A program made the translations under genes and the position numbers. Shown in pieces: positions 35,888 to 45,972 of a DNA stretch of 64,000 bases (position 1 is the first letter of the stretch; each line of letters opens with the position of its first letter). Under the pieces are notes generated by a model. It saw only the letters and a list, made by a program, of their open reading frames with translations. It made no database searches and had not been told where the DNA came from. Source of the DNA: Blastococcus sp. TF02-09. Its GTDB lineage: Bacteria > Actinomycetota > Actinomycetes > Mycobacteriales > Geodermatophilaceae. The stretch lies in the NCBI RefSeq assembly GCF_003319105.1, contig NZ_QOHH01000007.1:1-64000 (forward strand). Direction: 5' to 3'.

Positions 35888-36877
35888 GTGGCTCTCGTGG
35901 ACCGGCTCGACCGCCTGCAGCGCCGTCATCCGGCGGCGGGCTTCCCGATCGCCGTCGTCTACAAGTACGTCGACGACTCCGGGCCGTTCCTGGCCGCGCT
36001 GATCACGTACTACGCGTTCGTCTCGATGTTCCCGCTGCTGCTGCTCTCCTCGACCATCCTCGGCACCGTGCTGGCCGGGAACCCGGAGCTGCAGGAGCGG
36101 CTGATCGACTCCGCGCTCAGCCAGCTGCCGGTGGTCGGCGAGCAGCTGGGCGAGCCGCAGAGCCTCAGCGGCGGCACCACCGCCGTCGTCGTCGGTGTGC
36201 TCGGTGCGCTGTACGGCGGGCTGGGCGTCGCGCAGGCGCTGCAGCACGCCATGAACACCGCCTGGAACGTGCCGCGCAACAACCGGCCCAACCCGTTCCT
36301 GGCTCGCGGCCGCAGCCTGCTGCTGCTCGCCACGGCCGGGCTGGCGGTGATCGGGACGACGGCGCTGTCCACGGTGGGCGCGGCCGACGCCGGCTCGTTC
36401 GGCGGGGTCGTGCGGACCCTGGTCCTGGTCGCATCGGTGCTGATCAACGCGGTGATCTTCACGTTCGCGTTCCGGTTGGCCACCACCCGCAAGGTGAGCC
36501 TGCGCGACGTGCTGCCGGGTGCGCTGCTCGCCGCCGTCCTCTGGCAGCTCCTGCAGACCTTCGGGGTCACCTACGTCAGCCGAGTGATGGACAGCGCGAG
36601 CGCGGTCAACGGGGTGTTCGCCCTGGTGCTCGGCCTGCTGGCCTTCCTGTACCTGGCCGCGGTCTTCGCCGTGCTCTGCGTGGAGGTCAACGTGGTCCGC
36701 GTCGACAAGCTCTACCCGCGCGCACTGCTCACCCCGTTCACCGACGCCGTCGAGCTCACCCCCGGCGACCGGCGCAGCTACACCGGCAAGGCCAAGGCCG
36801 AGCGCCTCAAGGGCTTCGAGACCGTGCACGTCACCTTCGACGAGCCCGAGCGGCAGTCGGGGCGCGACGGCGACTGA
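35888..36877 (+). CDS. YihY/BrkB-family membrane protein
   Basis: The 329-residue protein from the GTG at 35888 has the YihY pattern: YKYVDDSGPFLAALITYYAF, FVSMFPLLLLSSTIL, and about six membrane segments with GVFALVLGLLAFLYLAAVFA near the end. The C-terminal tail is soluble. Once called RNase BN, the family is now thought of as envelope transport or integrity proteins. It is divergent from the multicopper oxidase. Confidence 0.88.
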   Translation: MALVDRLDRLQRRHPAAGFPIAVVYKYVDDSGPFLAALITYYAFVSMFPLLLLSSTILGTVLAGNPELQERLIDSALSQLPVVGEQLGEPQSLSGGTTAVVVGVLGALYGGLGVAQALQHAMNTAWNVPRNNRPNPFLARGRSLLLLATAGLAVIGTTALSTVGAADAGSFGGVVRTLVLVASVLINAVIFTFAFRLATTRKVSLRDVLPGALLAAVLWQLLQTFGVTYVSRVMDSASAVNGVFALVLGLLAFLYLAAVFAVLCVEVNVVRVDKLYPRALLTPFTDAVELTPGDRRSYTGKAKAERLKGFETVHVTFDEPERQSGRDGD

Positions 36878-36885
36878 CCGCCTCC

Positions 36886-37893
36886 CTACCGGCGGGCGAA
36901 GACGTACGGCTTCAGCGGGGGCTCCTCGGGCACGTCCGGGGCGTTGCCCGCCGGGTTGCCGGCGTAGGTGACGAGCCCTGCGAAGTCGGTGGCGAAAGTC
37001 GCGGGGTTCACGCCGGGTTGGTACAGCTGCGCGCACGTGGTGACCGGGATCCGGGTGCGGACGGCGGGACCTGGGTGGGCGAGCGCGTCGGCGACGATCG
37101 CGAAGCCGACGGCGTCGAAGCTGCCGATGGCGAAGTGCTCGGCGGTGTTCGTCGGGCAGACGTCCTGCAACGCAATGTTGGCGATCCGGCCCTGTCCGGT
37201 GCGCAGCGCGGAACTGGGGGTCGGGCCGGCGTTGGGGACGACGACCTCGTCGAGCCGGGTGTAGGCGACCGTGTAGTCGATGCCGGCGAAGGTCTCGGCT
37301 CCGCTGTTGAGCGCGCGGAGGAACTGCGACTGCGAGGCCTGCTGGTGGAACGCCGGGTTACAGTCCCCGCACGTGACGTCCGAGAGGACGGTGCCGTGGT
37401 TCGAGGGGCTCAGCCCGACGACGTCGTCGACGGTCGTCCGGGTGTCGGGCCAGAAGCGCAGCGCCCACCGCGGCACCATGCCGCCCTGGCTCCAGCCGAC
37501 GACGTCGACCTCGCGGCCGGACTTCCGGTTCATCGTGCGCAGCGAGTGGACGACGTACTCGGCGGCGACCTGGATGTCACCGGTCGCGTCGAACGGCAGC
37601 GTGACGGCGCACCAGCGGATGCCCATGGCGGTGAAGGCGCGCTCGTAGTTCCAGGAGAAGTTCGGCTCCGGCGTCACGGTGGTGCCGGGGACCAGCAGCA
37701 CCGGGTCCTTCGTCAGCCCGGTGAGCGGTCCGTTGCAGCTGAGGGCCGCGTTCAGCTGTGCCTTCGGGACGCTGAGCGCCGGACCGGGGCGGTCGAGCGG
37801 CGCGAACCCGTCGGTGGCGGACGCCGCCCCGGGCAGTGCGACGACCATGGCGGCTGCGGCCGCCGCCACCAACCAGGAACGGACTCCGCGCAC
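36886..37893 (-). CDS. secreted lipase (alpha/beta hydrolase)
   Basis: The 335-residue enzyme from the GTG at 37893 (VRGVRSWLVAAAAAAM) has a signal peptide with cleavage near GAASA-TD, then DPVLLVPGTTVTPEPNFSWN (oxyanion-side glycine turn), the nucleophile elbow GWSQGG (in DVVGWSQGGMVPRW) and later TAEHFAIGSF, a candidate catalytic His. It resembles the Candida antarctica lipase B-like bacterial secreted lipases. A GAGGAG site precedes the start. Confidence 0.85.
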   Translation of the reverse strand: MRGVRSWLVAAAAAAMVVALPGAASATDGFAPLDRPGPALSVPKAQLNAALSCNGPLTGLTKDPVLLVPGTTVTPEPNFSWNYERAFTAMGIRWCAVTLPFDATGDIQVAAEYVVHSLRTMNRKSGREVDVVGWSQGGMVPRWALRFWPDTRTTVDDVVGLSPSNHGTVLSDVTCGDCNPAFHQQASQSQFLRALNSGAETFAGIDYTVAYTRLDEVVVPNAGPTPSSALRTGQGRIANIALQDVCPTNTAEHFAIGSFDAVGFAIVADALAHPGPAVRTRIPVTTCAQLYQPGVNPATFATDFAGLVTYAGNPAGNAPDVPEEPPLKPYVFARR

Positions 37894-37980
37894 GGGGCAC
37901 TCCTCGACTCCCGGGCACGCTCCGGCGCGCGCCGCCGGGTTGGTCAACGACCCGTCCGGCCGCAGGTTGTGGTCGTCCGG

Positions 37981-38898
37981 TCAGCTGGTGAACAGGCGCA
38001 CCGCCCCGCTGCGTGCCGCCTTGAGGATGTCGTCCCAGACGCCGGCCTTCTTGGCCGGGTTGGATCGGGCCAGCTCGGCCGCCTCGTCGGCCACCGCCGC
38101 CGCGTTGCCCGGCGGTGCCGCCACCTCCTGCTTCACCGCGGTGTACAGGGAGGCGCAGCTCTGCTGGACGCTGAAGGCCTGCCGGAGCAGGTCCTGCCAC
38201 TGGACTCCCGGGTTCGTCTGCGCCATCGCTCCGAACTCCTGGGCGCACCCCGTCACCAGGTCCCGGTACCGGCCGGTCCGCGATTGCGGCACCTTGCTCG
38301 CCAACCAGTCGCCCACGGAGCCGGCTGCCATGGCGGTCGCGGTCCCCCGCGCGTCGACCTGCATGTCGAGGGTGAAGGACTCCCCCGTCTGCGACGTGAC
38401 CGTGACCGACACCCCTGGCGGCAGCAGGGCCGCGCCGGTGGAGAACGTGCCTGCCGGGACAGCGCTCGCGACCGCCAGTTCGCCGATGGTGTCTCCGGGC
38501 GCGTCACCGAACTCCCAGTCCACCGCGCTCTCGACGGGGAAGACCACCAGCGTGGAGGCGGCGGTGATGTTGGCGAGCGTGAGCACCGCGCCGTCCGTGC
38601 TCCGGCACGCCGTGACCCAGGCGTCGTACCGCGCATCGATCTCGAGGCGGTCAGGCGTGTCCGGGGTCTCCTCGCAGCCCGCCTCCGCCGCGGTGCCGGG
38701 CTGCGCCGGGCCGGCCGTTCCCGGTCCGGCGGGGGTGGGCACGCCGTCCCCACCCGAGGAGTCCGGAGGAGCCGTCGTGCCTCCGTCGCCGCCACCGTCG
38801 TCCGGGGCGCACGCGACGATGACTGCCGACGCCAGGGACGCCGCGGCTGCACAGCGCCAGTCCCGCGCCGATCGACGACTCGTCCGATGAGATCTCAT
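37981..38898 (-). CDS. lipoprotein of unknown function (305 aa)
   Basis: The start MRSHRTSRRSARDWRCAAAA leads into a signal peptide with lipobox VIVAC (Cys at about residue 30), followed by a Gly/Pro/Ser-rich linker (residues 31-70). The mature part (EIDARYDAWVTACRSTDGAV, GAMAQTNPGVQWQDLLRQAF) carries no known catalytic motif. Located outside the membrane. A longer frame upstream of 38898 is not coding. It precedes the lipase gene by 90 bases. Confidence 0.7.
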   Translation of the reverse strand: MRSHRTSRRSARDWRCAAAASLASAVIVACAPDDGGGDGGTTAPPDSSGGDGVPTPAGPGTAGPAQPGTAAEAGCEETPDTPDRLEIDARYDAWVTACRSTDGAVLTLANITAASTLVVFPVESAVDWEFGDAPGDTIGELAVASAVPAGTFSTGAALLPPGVSVTVTSQTGESFTLDMQVDARGTATAMAAGSVGDWLASKVPQSRTGRYRDLVTGCAQEFGAMAQTNPGVQWQDLLRQAFSVQQSCASLYTAVKQEVAAPPGNAAAVADEAAELARSNPAKKAGVWDDILKAARSGAVRLFTS

Positions 38899-39028
38899 GG
38901 GGGCTCCCCGACGCAGGGTCGCGATCGGGGGCAGCGTGACGAGCAGGGCGCCCGCGTGTCTACCCACCGGCGCGCGGTGCTGAGGGCAGGCCCCAGTCCG
39001 GCGCGACCGGATCGCGTGCGACCGCGGG

Positions 39029-42000
39029 TCAGTCCATGAGCGGGTCGGCGTCCTCGTCGGCCATGAACGCCGCCCACAGCGCGGCATAGGCACCGCCCGC
39101 GGCGAGCAGCTCGTCGTGCGTCCCGATCTCGACCAGCCGCCCGTGGTCCAGCACGGCGACCCGGTCCGCGCGCGCCGCCGTCGTCAGCCGGTGGGCGACG
39201 ACCAGCGTCGTCCGCCGCCGCGCGACCGCGTCGGCCGCCCGGGTGACCGCGGCCTCGGTGGCCAGGTCCAGCGACGCCGTCGCCTCGTCGAACAGCAGCA
39301 CGTCCGGGTCGACCAGCTCGGCGCGGGCCAGGGCGAGCAACTGCCGCTGCCCGGCCGACAGCGCCCGGCCGCGCTCCCCCACCCGCGTGCGGTAACCCAT
39401 CGGGAGGCCGGCGACCATGTCGTGCGCGCCGACGGCCCGGGCGGCGGCCTCGACCTCGGCGTCGGTCGCGTCGGGCCGGCCGTAGGCGATCGCGTCGCGC
39501 ACCGTCCCGGCGAACAGGTACGCCTCCTGCGGCACCACGCCCAGCCGCGCCCGGTACTGCAGCAGATCCAGCGAGCGCAGGTCAGCACCGTCCACGCACA
39601 CCGCGCCGGACGTCGGGTCGTAGAACCGGGCGACCAGCTTGACCACCGTCGATTTGCCGGCCCCGGTCTCGCCGACCAGCGCGAGCGTCTCCCCCGGCGC
39701 GACGGTCAGCGACACGTTCCGCAGCGCCGGAGCGGGCGCGCCGCGGTAGGCGAAGGTGACGTCGTCCAGCCGGACCTCCCCCTTCAGCCGCCCCACTGGT
39801 TCCGCGTGGTCGGCGGCCGGGGTCGACGTCGGGGTGCGCAGCAGGTCCCGCACGCGCCGCAGCCCGACCGAGGCCTGCTGGTAGCTGTCGAAGACCTGCG
39901 AGAGCTGCTGCACCGGTGAGAAGAAGGTGTCGACGTAGAGCACGAAGGCGATCAGCACGCCGGCGGTGATGCTGCCGGAGGTGAGCCGGGCCGCGCCGAC
40001 CGCGAGCACCGCGGCGGCGGCCACCTCGGACAGGAACTCGACGAACGGGAAGTAGGTGGCGATGTACCGCTGCGCCCGCAGCCGGACGTCGCGGTAGGCC
40101 CGTGCGTAGCCCTCGAAGACGGCGGTCGAGTGCTCGGTGCGGTCGAACGCCTGGATGACCCGCACCCCGGCGACGTCCTCCTGCAGCCGCGCGTTGACCG
40201 CGCTGACCCGCTCGCGCGCCTCCGTGTAGGCCGGCACCGACCGCGACCGGAACCAGACGGTGGCCACCGCCAGCACCGGCAGCACGGCCACCAGCACGAG
40301 CGCCAACTGGACGTCGAAGAGGAACAGCGCGACCAGCACCCCGGTCAGGGTGAGCACGCTGACCACCGCGGTCGTGAGCCCGGTCTGCAGGAACGCCGAC
40401 AGCGCGTCGACGTCGGTCGTCATCCGCGTCATGATTCGGCCGCCGAGCTCGCGCTCGTAGTAGTCCAGGCCGAGCCGCTGGAGCTGGGCGAAGGTCTTCA
40501 CCCGCAGCGTGTAGAGCAGCCGCTCACCGGTCCGCCCGGCCAGCCAGGTCGAGCCGCGGGACAGCCCGTAGTCGGCCACCACGACGGCCAGCGCGATACC
40601 GGCCACGGCGAGCAGCAGGGACAGCGACTGTGCGGCGACGCCGTCGTCGACGCCCTTCCGGACGAGGGCGGGGATGGCCAGCTGGGCGGCGGTGTCGCCG
40701 GCGACGAGGAGGAGGGCCCCGGCCAGAGGCCAGCGGAAGGGCCGGATCAGCCGCCACAGCGAGAAGTCGGGGTCGGCGGCCCGGGCCCGATGCGCGGGCA
40801 CGTCCGGCAGCTCGTCCGCCGGCAACAGCCGGTCGACCAGCTGTCGCAGCGCCGGGGTGGGAGCGGCGGCAGCGGCCATGCCCGCGCCTCCTCCGCCTCC
40901 GCGCCCGGGCGCGCCGATGGCGGCGGTGGCGGCCCGCGACGGCCCGTCGTCCTCGGCCGGCGTCTCGGGCTCCGGCCAGGCCTCCGGCGTGATGCCGCCG
41001 GGGCTCTCGACCAGCGGCGGGACGTCGCCCTCCGCTCCGGAGAGCAGCATCCGGTACAGCGGTGACCGCGCCTCGAGTTCCGCGGCGGTGCCGACGTCCA
41101 CCACCCGGCCGGCGTCCAGGACGGCGACCCGGTCGGCCAGCGCCAGGGTGGACCGCCGGTGCGCGACCAGCAGCGTGGTCCGGCCCCGCATCTCCCGGCG
41201 CAGCGCCTCGTGGATCCGCGCCTCCACGGCCGCGTCGACGGCGGACGTCGCGTCGTCGAGGACGAGCACGCGCGGGTCGACCAGCAGCGCACGGGCCAGC
41301 GCGACCCGCTGGCGCTGGCCGCCGGACAGGGTCAGCCCCTGCTCCCCCACCACCGTGTCGTAGCCGTGCGGCAGCTCGCTGATGAAGCCGTCGGCCTGCG
41401 CGGCGCGGGCGGCGGCGCGTACCTCGTCGTCCGTGGCGTCCGGGCGGCCGAAGGCGATGTTGGACCGGACGGTGTCGGAGAACAGGAAGCTGTCCTCCAA
41501 GACGACGCCGAGCGCGGACCGGAGACCGTGGATCTCGAGGTCGCGGACGTCGACCCCGCCGATCCGCACCGCCCCTCCGGACACGTCGTAGAACCGGGGC
41601 AGCAGGTTGACCACGCTCGACTTGCCCGAGCCGGCGGTGCCGATGAGCGCGAGGGTCTCCCCCGGCTCGATCCGCAGCGACACCCCCGACAGGACCGGCC
41701 GCTCGTCGTCGTGGCCGAAGGTGACGTCGTCCAGCTCGACGGTCAGCGGCCCCTCGGGCAGCGCGCCGGTGCCGGAGACCAGCTCGGGCCGGGCGTCGAC
41801 GATCTCCAGGACCCGCTCGACCCCGGCCCGCGCCTGCGGCCCGATGGTGAGCAGGCCGGCCAGCTGGCGCACCGGGGAGACCAGCGCCGCGAGGTAGGTG
41901 GCGAAGGCCAGGAACGTGCCGAGGCTGATGTCGCCGCGCAGCGCGAGCCAGCCGCCGAGCGCGAGCACTCCCACCTGGCCCAGCGCCGGCACGCCCTGGA

Positions 42001-42805
42001 GCAGGGGGTTGTAGCGCGAGGTGTAGCGGACCACCCGCATCCGCGTGCCGTACAGGCGGCGGGCGCCGGCGTCGACCCGGTCCAGCTCCCGGTCCTCCTG
42101 ACCGAAGCCCTTGACCACGCGGACGCCGGTGACGGCCGCCTCGACGTCGCCGACGACCGCCCCGGCCTGCTGCTGCGCCGCCCAGTTCGCCGGGAACAGG
42201 TCGCGCCGCGAGCGCAGGCCCACCCACCACAGCGCCGGGCCGACGGCGAGCGCGACCACGGTGAGCAGCGGGGACAGGTAGGCCATGACGCCGAGCGAGA
42301 CGACGAAGAGCAGGGCGTTGCCGGTCAGGTTGGGCAGGAAGGCCAGCAGCCCCTGGACCAGCGTCACGTCGCTGATCGCCCGGCTGACCGTCTGGCCGGT
42401 CTGCATCCGGTCCTGCCCGGGCCCGTCGAGCCGGGCGAGCGCGGCGTGGACGTCGTTGCGCAGGTCCATCTGGACGTCGAGGGAGAGCCGGCCGGCCAGG
42501 TACCGGCGGACGAACCCGGCGGCGAACCGCAAGGTCCCGGCCCCGACCAGCGCAAGGACGAACGGCGTCACGTCCACCGCGCGGCCGGCCTCGACGCCGG
42601 CCACCACCCGGTCGACGACCTCGCGGGTCAGCAGCGGCGCGATCGCTGCCACCACCGACGCGACGAGCGCAGCGGCGAAGGCCCCGAACAGGTCACCGCG
42701 GTGGCGCAGGCAATAGCCGACGAGCCGTGTGAGCCAGCCGGCCTCGGGCGGCGGTGGCTCGGCCAGGCCGCGAGTGCCGGTCGGCTGGAGTTCGGTCGCC
42801 GTCAC
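39029..42805 (-). CDS. fused double ABC exporter (TMD-NBD-TMD-NBD)
   Basis: The 1258-residue protein contains two ABC exporter halves. Half 1: six membrane segments (about 30-320), Walker A GTAGSGKSS, LSGGQ, and Walker B LVLDDATSAVD with Asp in place of the catalytic Glu. Half 2: membrane segments (about 690-960), Walker A GETGAGKST, signature LSAGQ, and Walker B LLFDEATASLD with the normal Glu. The Q-loop of half 1 is VLEDSF. It is therefore an asymmetric pair with one degenerate site, like the heterodimeric lipid and drug exporters, fused in one chain. A Gly/Pro linker at about 630-670 joins the halves. Substrate unknown. Confidence 0.9.
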   Translation of the reverse strand: MTATELQPTGTRGLAEPPPPEAGWLTRLVGYCLRHRGDLFGAFAAALVASVVAAIAPLLTREVVDRVVAGVEAGRAVDVTPFVLALVGAGTLRFAAGFVRRYLAGRLSLDVQMDLRNDVHAALARLDGPGQDRMQTGQTVSRAISDVTLVQGLLAFLPNLTGNALLFVVSLGVMAYLSPLLTVVALAVGPALWWVGLRSRRDLFPANWAAQQQAGAVVGDVEAAVTGVRVVKGFGQEDRELDRVDAGARRLYGTRMRVVRYTSRYNPLLQGVPALGQVGVLALGGWLALRGDISLGTFLAFATYLAALVSPVRQLAGLLTIGPQARAGVERVLEIVDARPELVSGTGALPEGPLTVELDDVTFGHDDERPVLSGVSLRIEPGETLALIGTAGSGKSSVVNLLPRFYDVSGGAVRIGGVDVRDLEIHGLRSALGVVLEDSFLFSDTVRSNIAFGRPDATDDEVRAAARAAQADGFISELPHGYDTVVGEQGLTLSGGQRQRVALARALLVDPRVLVLDDATSAVDAAVEARIHEALRREMRGRTTLLVAHRRSTLALADRVAVLDAGRVVDVGTAAELEARSPLYRMLLSGAEGDVPPLVESPGGITPEAWPEPETPAEDDGPSRAATAAIGAPGRGGGGGAGMAAAAAPTPALRQLVDRLLPADELPDVPAHRARAADPDFSLWRLIRPFRWPLAGALLLVAGDTAAQLAIPALVRKGVDDGVAAQSLSLLLAVAGIALAVVVADYGLSRGSTWLAGRTGERLLYTLRVKTFAQLQRLGLDYYERELGGRIMTRMTTDVDALSAFLQTGLTTAVVSVLTLTGVLVALFLFDVQLALVLVAVLPVLAVATVWFRSRSVPAYTEARERVSAVNARLQEDVAGVRVIQAFDRTEHSTAVFEGYARAYRDVRLRAQRYIATYFPFVEFLSEVAAAAVLAVGAARLTSGSITAGVLIAFVLYVDTFFSPVQQLSQVFDSYQQASVGLRRVRDLLRTPTSTPAADHAEPVGRLKGEVRLDDVTFAYRGAPAPALRNVSLTVAPGETLALVGETGAGKSTVVKLVARFYDPTSGAVCVDGADLRSLDLLQYRARLGVVPQEAYLFAGTVRDAIAYGRPDATDAEVEAAARAVGAHDMVAGLPMGYRTRVGERGRALSAGQRQLLALARAELVDPDVLLFDEATASLDLATEAAVTRAADAVARRRTTLVVAHRLTTAARADRVAVLDHGRLVEIGTHDELLAAGGAYAALWAAFMADEDADPLMD

Positions 42806-43010
42806 GAGCTGGCCGCCGCCCCCGGGAGGACGACGGAGGGGGACGGCACACCTCCAGTGTGCGACGGACCGTGCAGTCCGCGCCGGAAGGGGTCCGGCCG
42901 GTCAGCCCGACGTCGGGGCGGGGCCGACGCGTTGCCGCGCTCAGGGGCAAGGACCTCCCGTGATGCGCCGTCTCCGGATACCGTGCGTTCGACCTACCAG
43001 CACGAGGATG

Positions 43011-43442
43011 ATGATGCGTCGCTCGCTCCTGGCCTGCGTGATCGGCTGCGCACTGACGGCGTGCGGTGGCGGTGGGTCGTCCGACGGTGCTGCCGAGTCG
43101 TCCGCCCCGTCGGCTGCGGCGGAGACGACCACCGCCTCCACGGCCGACCGGGCCGCCGCCGCGCAGGCATGCACCGAGACCCGTCTCGCCCTCGCGCCCG
43201 TGGCCGACGGCCTCGCCGGTGGGGATCTGGAGAGCGCCCTGCTGTCCGCCGAGCTGCCGAGCACGGAGCCGTCCGGGACGACGCCGACGGTGGAGCTGGC
43301 GCTGGGGAGGTTGGAGCTCCAGTTGTCCTTCGCGAAGCAGGCGGCAGAGCTCGGCGTCTTCGGTACCGACAACCGGGCGGACCTGCAGCGGGCCTTCGAC
43401 GAGCTCGCCGACGCCTGCACGGGGATCGGCGCCGACTTCTGA
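43011..43442 (+). CDS. small lipoprotein (143 aa)
   Basis: MMRRSLLACVIGCALTACGG has a signal peptide with lipobox LTAC, then a Ser/Ala/Thr linker and a helical mature domain (ACTETRLALAPVADGLAGGD, LGRLELQLSFAKQAAELGVF). The three consecutive ATG codons at 43008-43016 make the exact start unclear. It is divergent from the ABC exporter gene and convergent with the phosphotriesterase-like gene. Function unknown. Confidence 0.65.
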   Translation: MMRRSLLACVIGCALTACGGGGSSDGAAESSAPSAAAETTTASTADRAAAAQACTETRLALAPVADGLAGGDLESALLSAELPSTEPSGTTPTVELALGRLELQLSFAKQAAELGVFGTDNRADLQRAFDELADACTGIGADF

Positions 43443-43463
43443 TTCCGCCGGTCCGTCAGCCGG

Positions 43464-44444
43464 TCACTCGAAGTAGCGCCGCGGCGCCTCGACCAGCATC
43501 TGCCGGATCTGCTCCTCGGTGACGCCCCGCTCCCGGAGCAGCGGCAGCACGTCCTTGCTGATGTGGGTGAAGTTCCAGTTCGGCGCGATCTGCTCCTTGG
43601 CCGCCTGCGCCTCGACGCCGGGGAAGTAGTCGATGTAGCAGCTCGCGTCGTGGGCGAGCACCATCCGGTCGGCGTAGCCGCGTCCGGCGAGCGCGACGAT
43701 CGTGTCCACCCGCGACGTCGTCGGGTTGTAGATGTCCAGGCCGAAGCGGTCCATGCCGAGCAGGCAGCCGGCGTCGGCCAGCTCGCTCAGGTAGTCGAGG
43801 TCGTTGCTGTCGCCGGCGTGCCCGATGACCACCTTGGTGAGGTCGACGCCCTCGTCGCGGAACACCTGCAGGGCCAGCCGCCCCGCCTGGTTGCCCACCG
43901 ACGTGTGCACGGTGATCGGCGCCCCGGTGTCGCGATGGGTGGCCGCGCAGGCGCGCAGGTTCCGCTCCACGCCGAGGGTCAGGCCCTTGGCCTCCACCAC
44001 GCACTTGAGGAACGCCGCCTTGACGCCGGTGTTCGCGATGCCGTCGCGGATGTCGCGGGTGAAGTCGTCGACCATCGGGTCGCGCGGCAGGTCGAGCAGC
44101 AGGCCCGGGCCGCGGTGCTCGTACTGGTGCGGCAGCTCGTCGTAGGTGTACAGGCCGGTGGCGACGATGATGTTGAGGTCGGTCTGCTCGGCGACCCGCT
44201 GCACCCGCGGGATGTAGCGACCCAGCCCCCACACCGTCGGGTCGAGGATCGTGTCGATGCCGAGCGCCTTGAGCTCGTTAAGCTTGGTGACCGCGTCGGC
44301 CACCCGCTCGTCCTCGTCCCACCAGTCGCCGTCGCCGTAGTTCTGCAGGTGCTCGGTGGAGAGCACGAACACGTGCTCGTGCATGAGGGTCGGCCCCATG
44401 TCGGCGGTGTCGATCGGGCCACGGACGGTCTCGACGGTGGGCAT
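43464..44444 (-). CDS. phosphotriesterase-family hydrolase
   Basis: The 326-residue protein has the binuclear-metal TIM-barrel motifs: TLMHEHVF (HxH), the carboxylated Lys in AFLKCVVEAKG, VHTSVGN and VIGHAGD, and LAHDASCYID with the final Asp. The family includes phosphotriesterases and lactonases. The substrate is not defined. The ATG at 44444 is followed by PTVETVRGPIDTADMG, the usual start of the family. Confidence 0.9.
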   Translation of the reverse strand: MPTVETVRGPIDTADMGPTLMHEHVFVLSTEHLQNYGDGDWWDEDERVADAVTKLNELKALGIDTILDPTVWGLGRYIPRVQRVAEQTDLNIIVATGLYTYDELPHQYEHRGPGLLLDLPRDPMVDDFTRDIRDGIANTGVKAAFLKCVVEAKGLTLGVERNLRACAATHRDTGAPITVHTSVGNQAGRLALQVFRDEGVDLTKVVIGHAGDSNDLDYLSELADAGCLLGMDRFGLDIYNPTTSRVDTIVALAGRGYADRMVLAHDASCYIDYFPGVEAQAAKEQIAPNWNFTHISKDVLPLLRERGVTEEQIRQMLVEAPRRYFE

Positions 44445-44475
44445 GGCTTCCCCTCGGGTAGTTGGGCTGTCGGGC

Positions 44476-45972
44476 TCAGCGCACCGGCTGCCAGTCGGTG
44501 CCCTCGCGCAGCGTCGGCTTGAGCACCTTGCCGCCGGGGTTGCGGGGCAGCGGCTCGGAGCGGACGACGACGTACTGCGGCACCTTGAAGTCCGCGAGCC
44601 GCTCCTTGGCGAACGCGATCAGCTCGGTGGCGTCGAGCGAGCTGCCGGGCAGCGGGACCACGACCGCGCCGACCTTCTCGCCCATCATCGAGTCGGCGAC
44701 GCCGACGACGGCGACCTCACCCACGGCCGGGTGCGCGGCGAGGGCGTTCTCCACCTCGACGCAGTACACGTTCTCGCCGCCGCGGTTGATCATGTCCTTC
44801 TTGCGGTCGACGATGTAGACGCGTCCCTCGTCGTCCATGCGGGCCAGGTCGCCGCTGTGCAGCCAGCCGTCGACGAACGTCTCCGCCGTCTGCTCGGGCT
44901 TGCGCCAGTAGCCGGCGACGACGTGCGGGCCGCGGATGAGCAGCTCCCCCACCGCGGTCTCCGGATCGGGCGCCTCCACCTGGACGTCGACCACCGGGGC
45001 CGGGTAGCCGACGGAGTCGGCGTGCTCGGCGGCGTCCTCGTGCGGCAGGTAGGTGGAGACCGAGGAGGTCTCGGTGAGCCCGAAGCCGTTGCCCACCCGC
45101 GCCGTCGGGAACGCCTGCTGGAGGCGGTGCACCAGGTCGGGGGCGATGGGCGCGCCGCCGTAGCTGAGCGACATGACCGAGCTCGTGTCGATGTCGGCGA
45201 AGTTCGGCTGCTGGAGAGCCAGCCAGTAGATGGCCGGCACGGTGGTGAGGACGTCGACGCGCTCGTCCTGGATCGCGCGCAGGAACGCCTGCACCTCGAA
45301 CGCGGGCATGATCACCGACGTCCCGGCCACCGCGGTGACCACCAGCAGTTGGGAGTTGCAGCCGGTGACGTGGAACAGCGGCACGGATATCAGCGTGGTG
45401 CGGGGCTCCCGGCCGAGGTTCAGGCAGCGCAGGCAGGTCTCGATGTTGGAGATGTAGTTCTCGTGGGTGGTCATCGCACCCTTGGGGAAGCCCGTCGTGC
45501 CGGACGTGTAGAAGATGCCGGCCAGGTCGGTGTGCGCCTGGTCGGTGGTCTCCAGCGGCTCGCCGTCGGGCAGGGCGGCGCCGGGCTCGAAGACGAAGGC
45601 GGCGCCGGAGTCCTCGACGACGTAGCGGACCTCGGGTTCGGCGAAGCGGGTGTTCACCGGGACGACGACGGCGCCGGCGAGCAGCGTGCCCCAGAACGCG
45701 TAGACCCAGTCGTTGCCGTTGGGCAGCCGGTTGGCGACCCGATCGCCCGGCTGCACCCCGCCCGCGCGCAGGCCACCGGCGACCCGGGCGGCACGGTCCC
45801 ACAGCTGCCGGTAGGTCGCCCGCTCGCCACCGAGCTCGACCAGGGCCTGGCCGTCCGGGCGCCTGTCCACCGCCGACCGCAGGACCTCGGGCAGGTTCCG
45901 CGGCAGGTCCCGGTAGCGGCGGATGCCGTCCGGGCCCTCCTCGATCCCACTGCGGTCGAAGGGGTACGGCAT
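44476..45972 (-). CDS. acyl-CoA synthetase (AMP-forming)
   Basis: The 498-residue adenylate-forming enzyme starts at the ATG at 45972 (MPYPFDRSGIEEGPDGIRRY). It has the AMP-binding loop FYTSGTTGFPKGAM, GFGLTETSS, HSGDLARMDDEG and the C-terminal catalytic Lys in RNPGGKVLKPTLRE. It probably activates a fatty or aromatic acid. It precedes the phosphotriesterase-like gene by 31 bases, so the two may form an operon acting on an ester or lactone and its acid product. That is inference. Confidence 0.9.
   Translation of the reverse strand: MPYPFDRSGIEEGPDGIRRYRDLPRNLPEVLRSAVDRRPDGQALVELGGERATYRQLWDRAARVAGGLRAGGVQPGDRVANRLPNGNDWVYAFWGTLLAGAVVVPVNTRFAEPEVRYVVEDSGAAFVFEPGAALPDGEPLETTDQAHTDLAGIFYTSGTTGFPKGAMTTHENYISNIETCLRCLNLGREPRTTLISVPLFHVTGCNSQLLVVTAVAGTSVIMPAFEVQAFLRAIQDERVDVLTTVPAIYWLALQQPNFADIDTSSVMSLSYGGAPIAPDLVHRLQQAFPTARVGNGFGLTETSSVSTYLPHEDAAEHADSVGYPAPVVDVQVEAPDPETAVGELLIRGPHVVAGYWRKPEQTAETFVDGWLHSGDLARMDDEGRVYIVDRKKDMINRGGENVYCVEVENALAAHPAVGEVAVVGVADSMMGEKVGAVVVPLPGSSLDATELIAFAKERLADFKVPQYVVVRSEPLPRNPGGKVLKPTLREGTDWQPVR

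Noticed and set aside
34055-37036. 993-residue frame including the multicopper oxidase
   Set aside because: The part above 35674 is antisense to the YihY gene; the TAT signal sets the real start at 35674.
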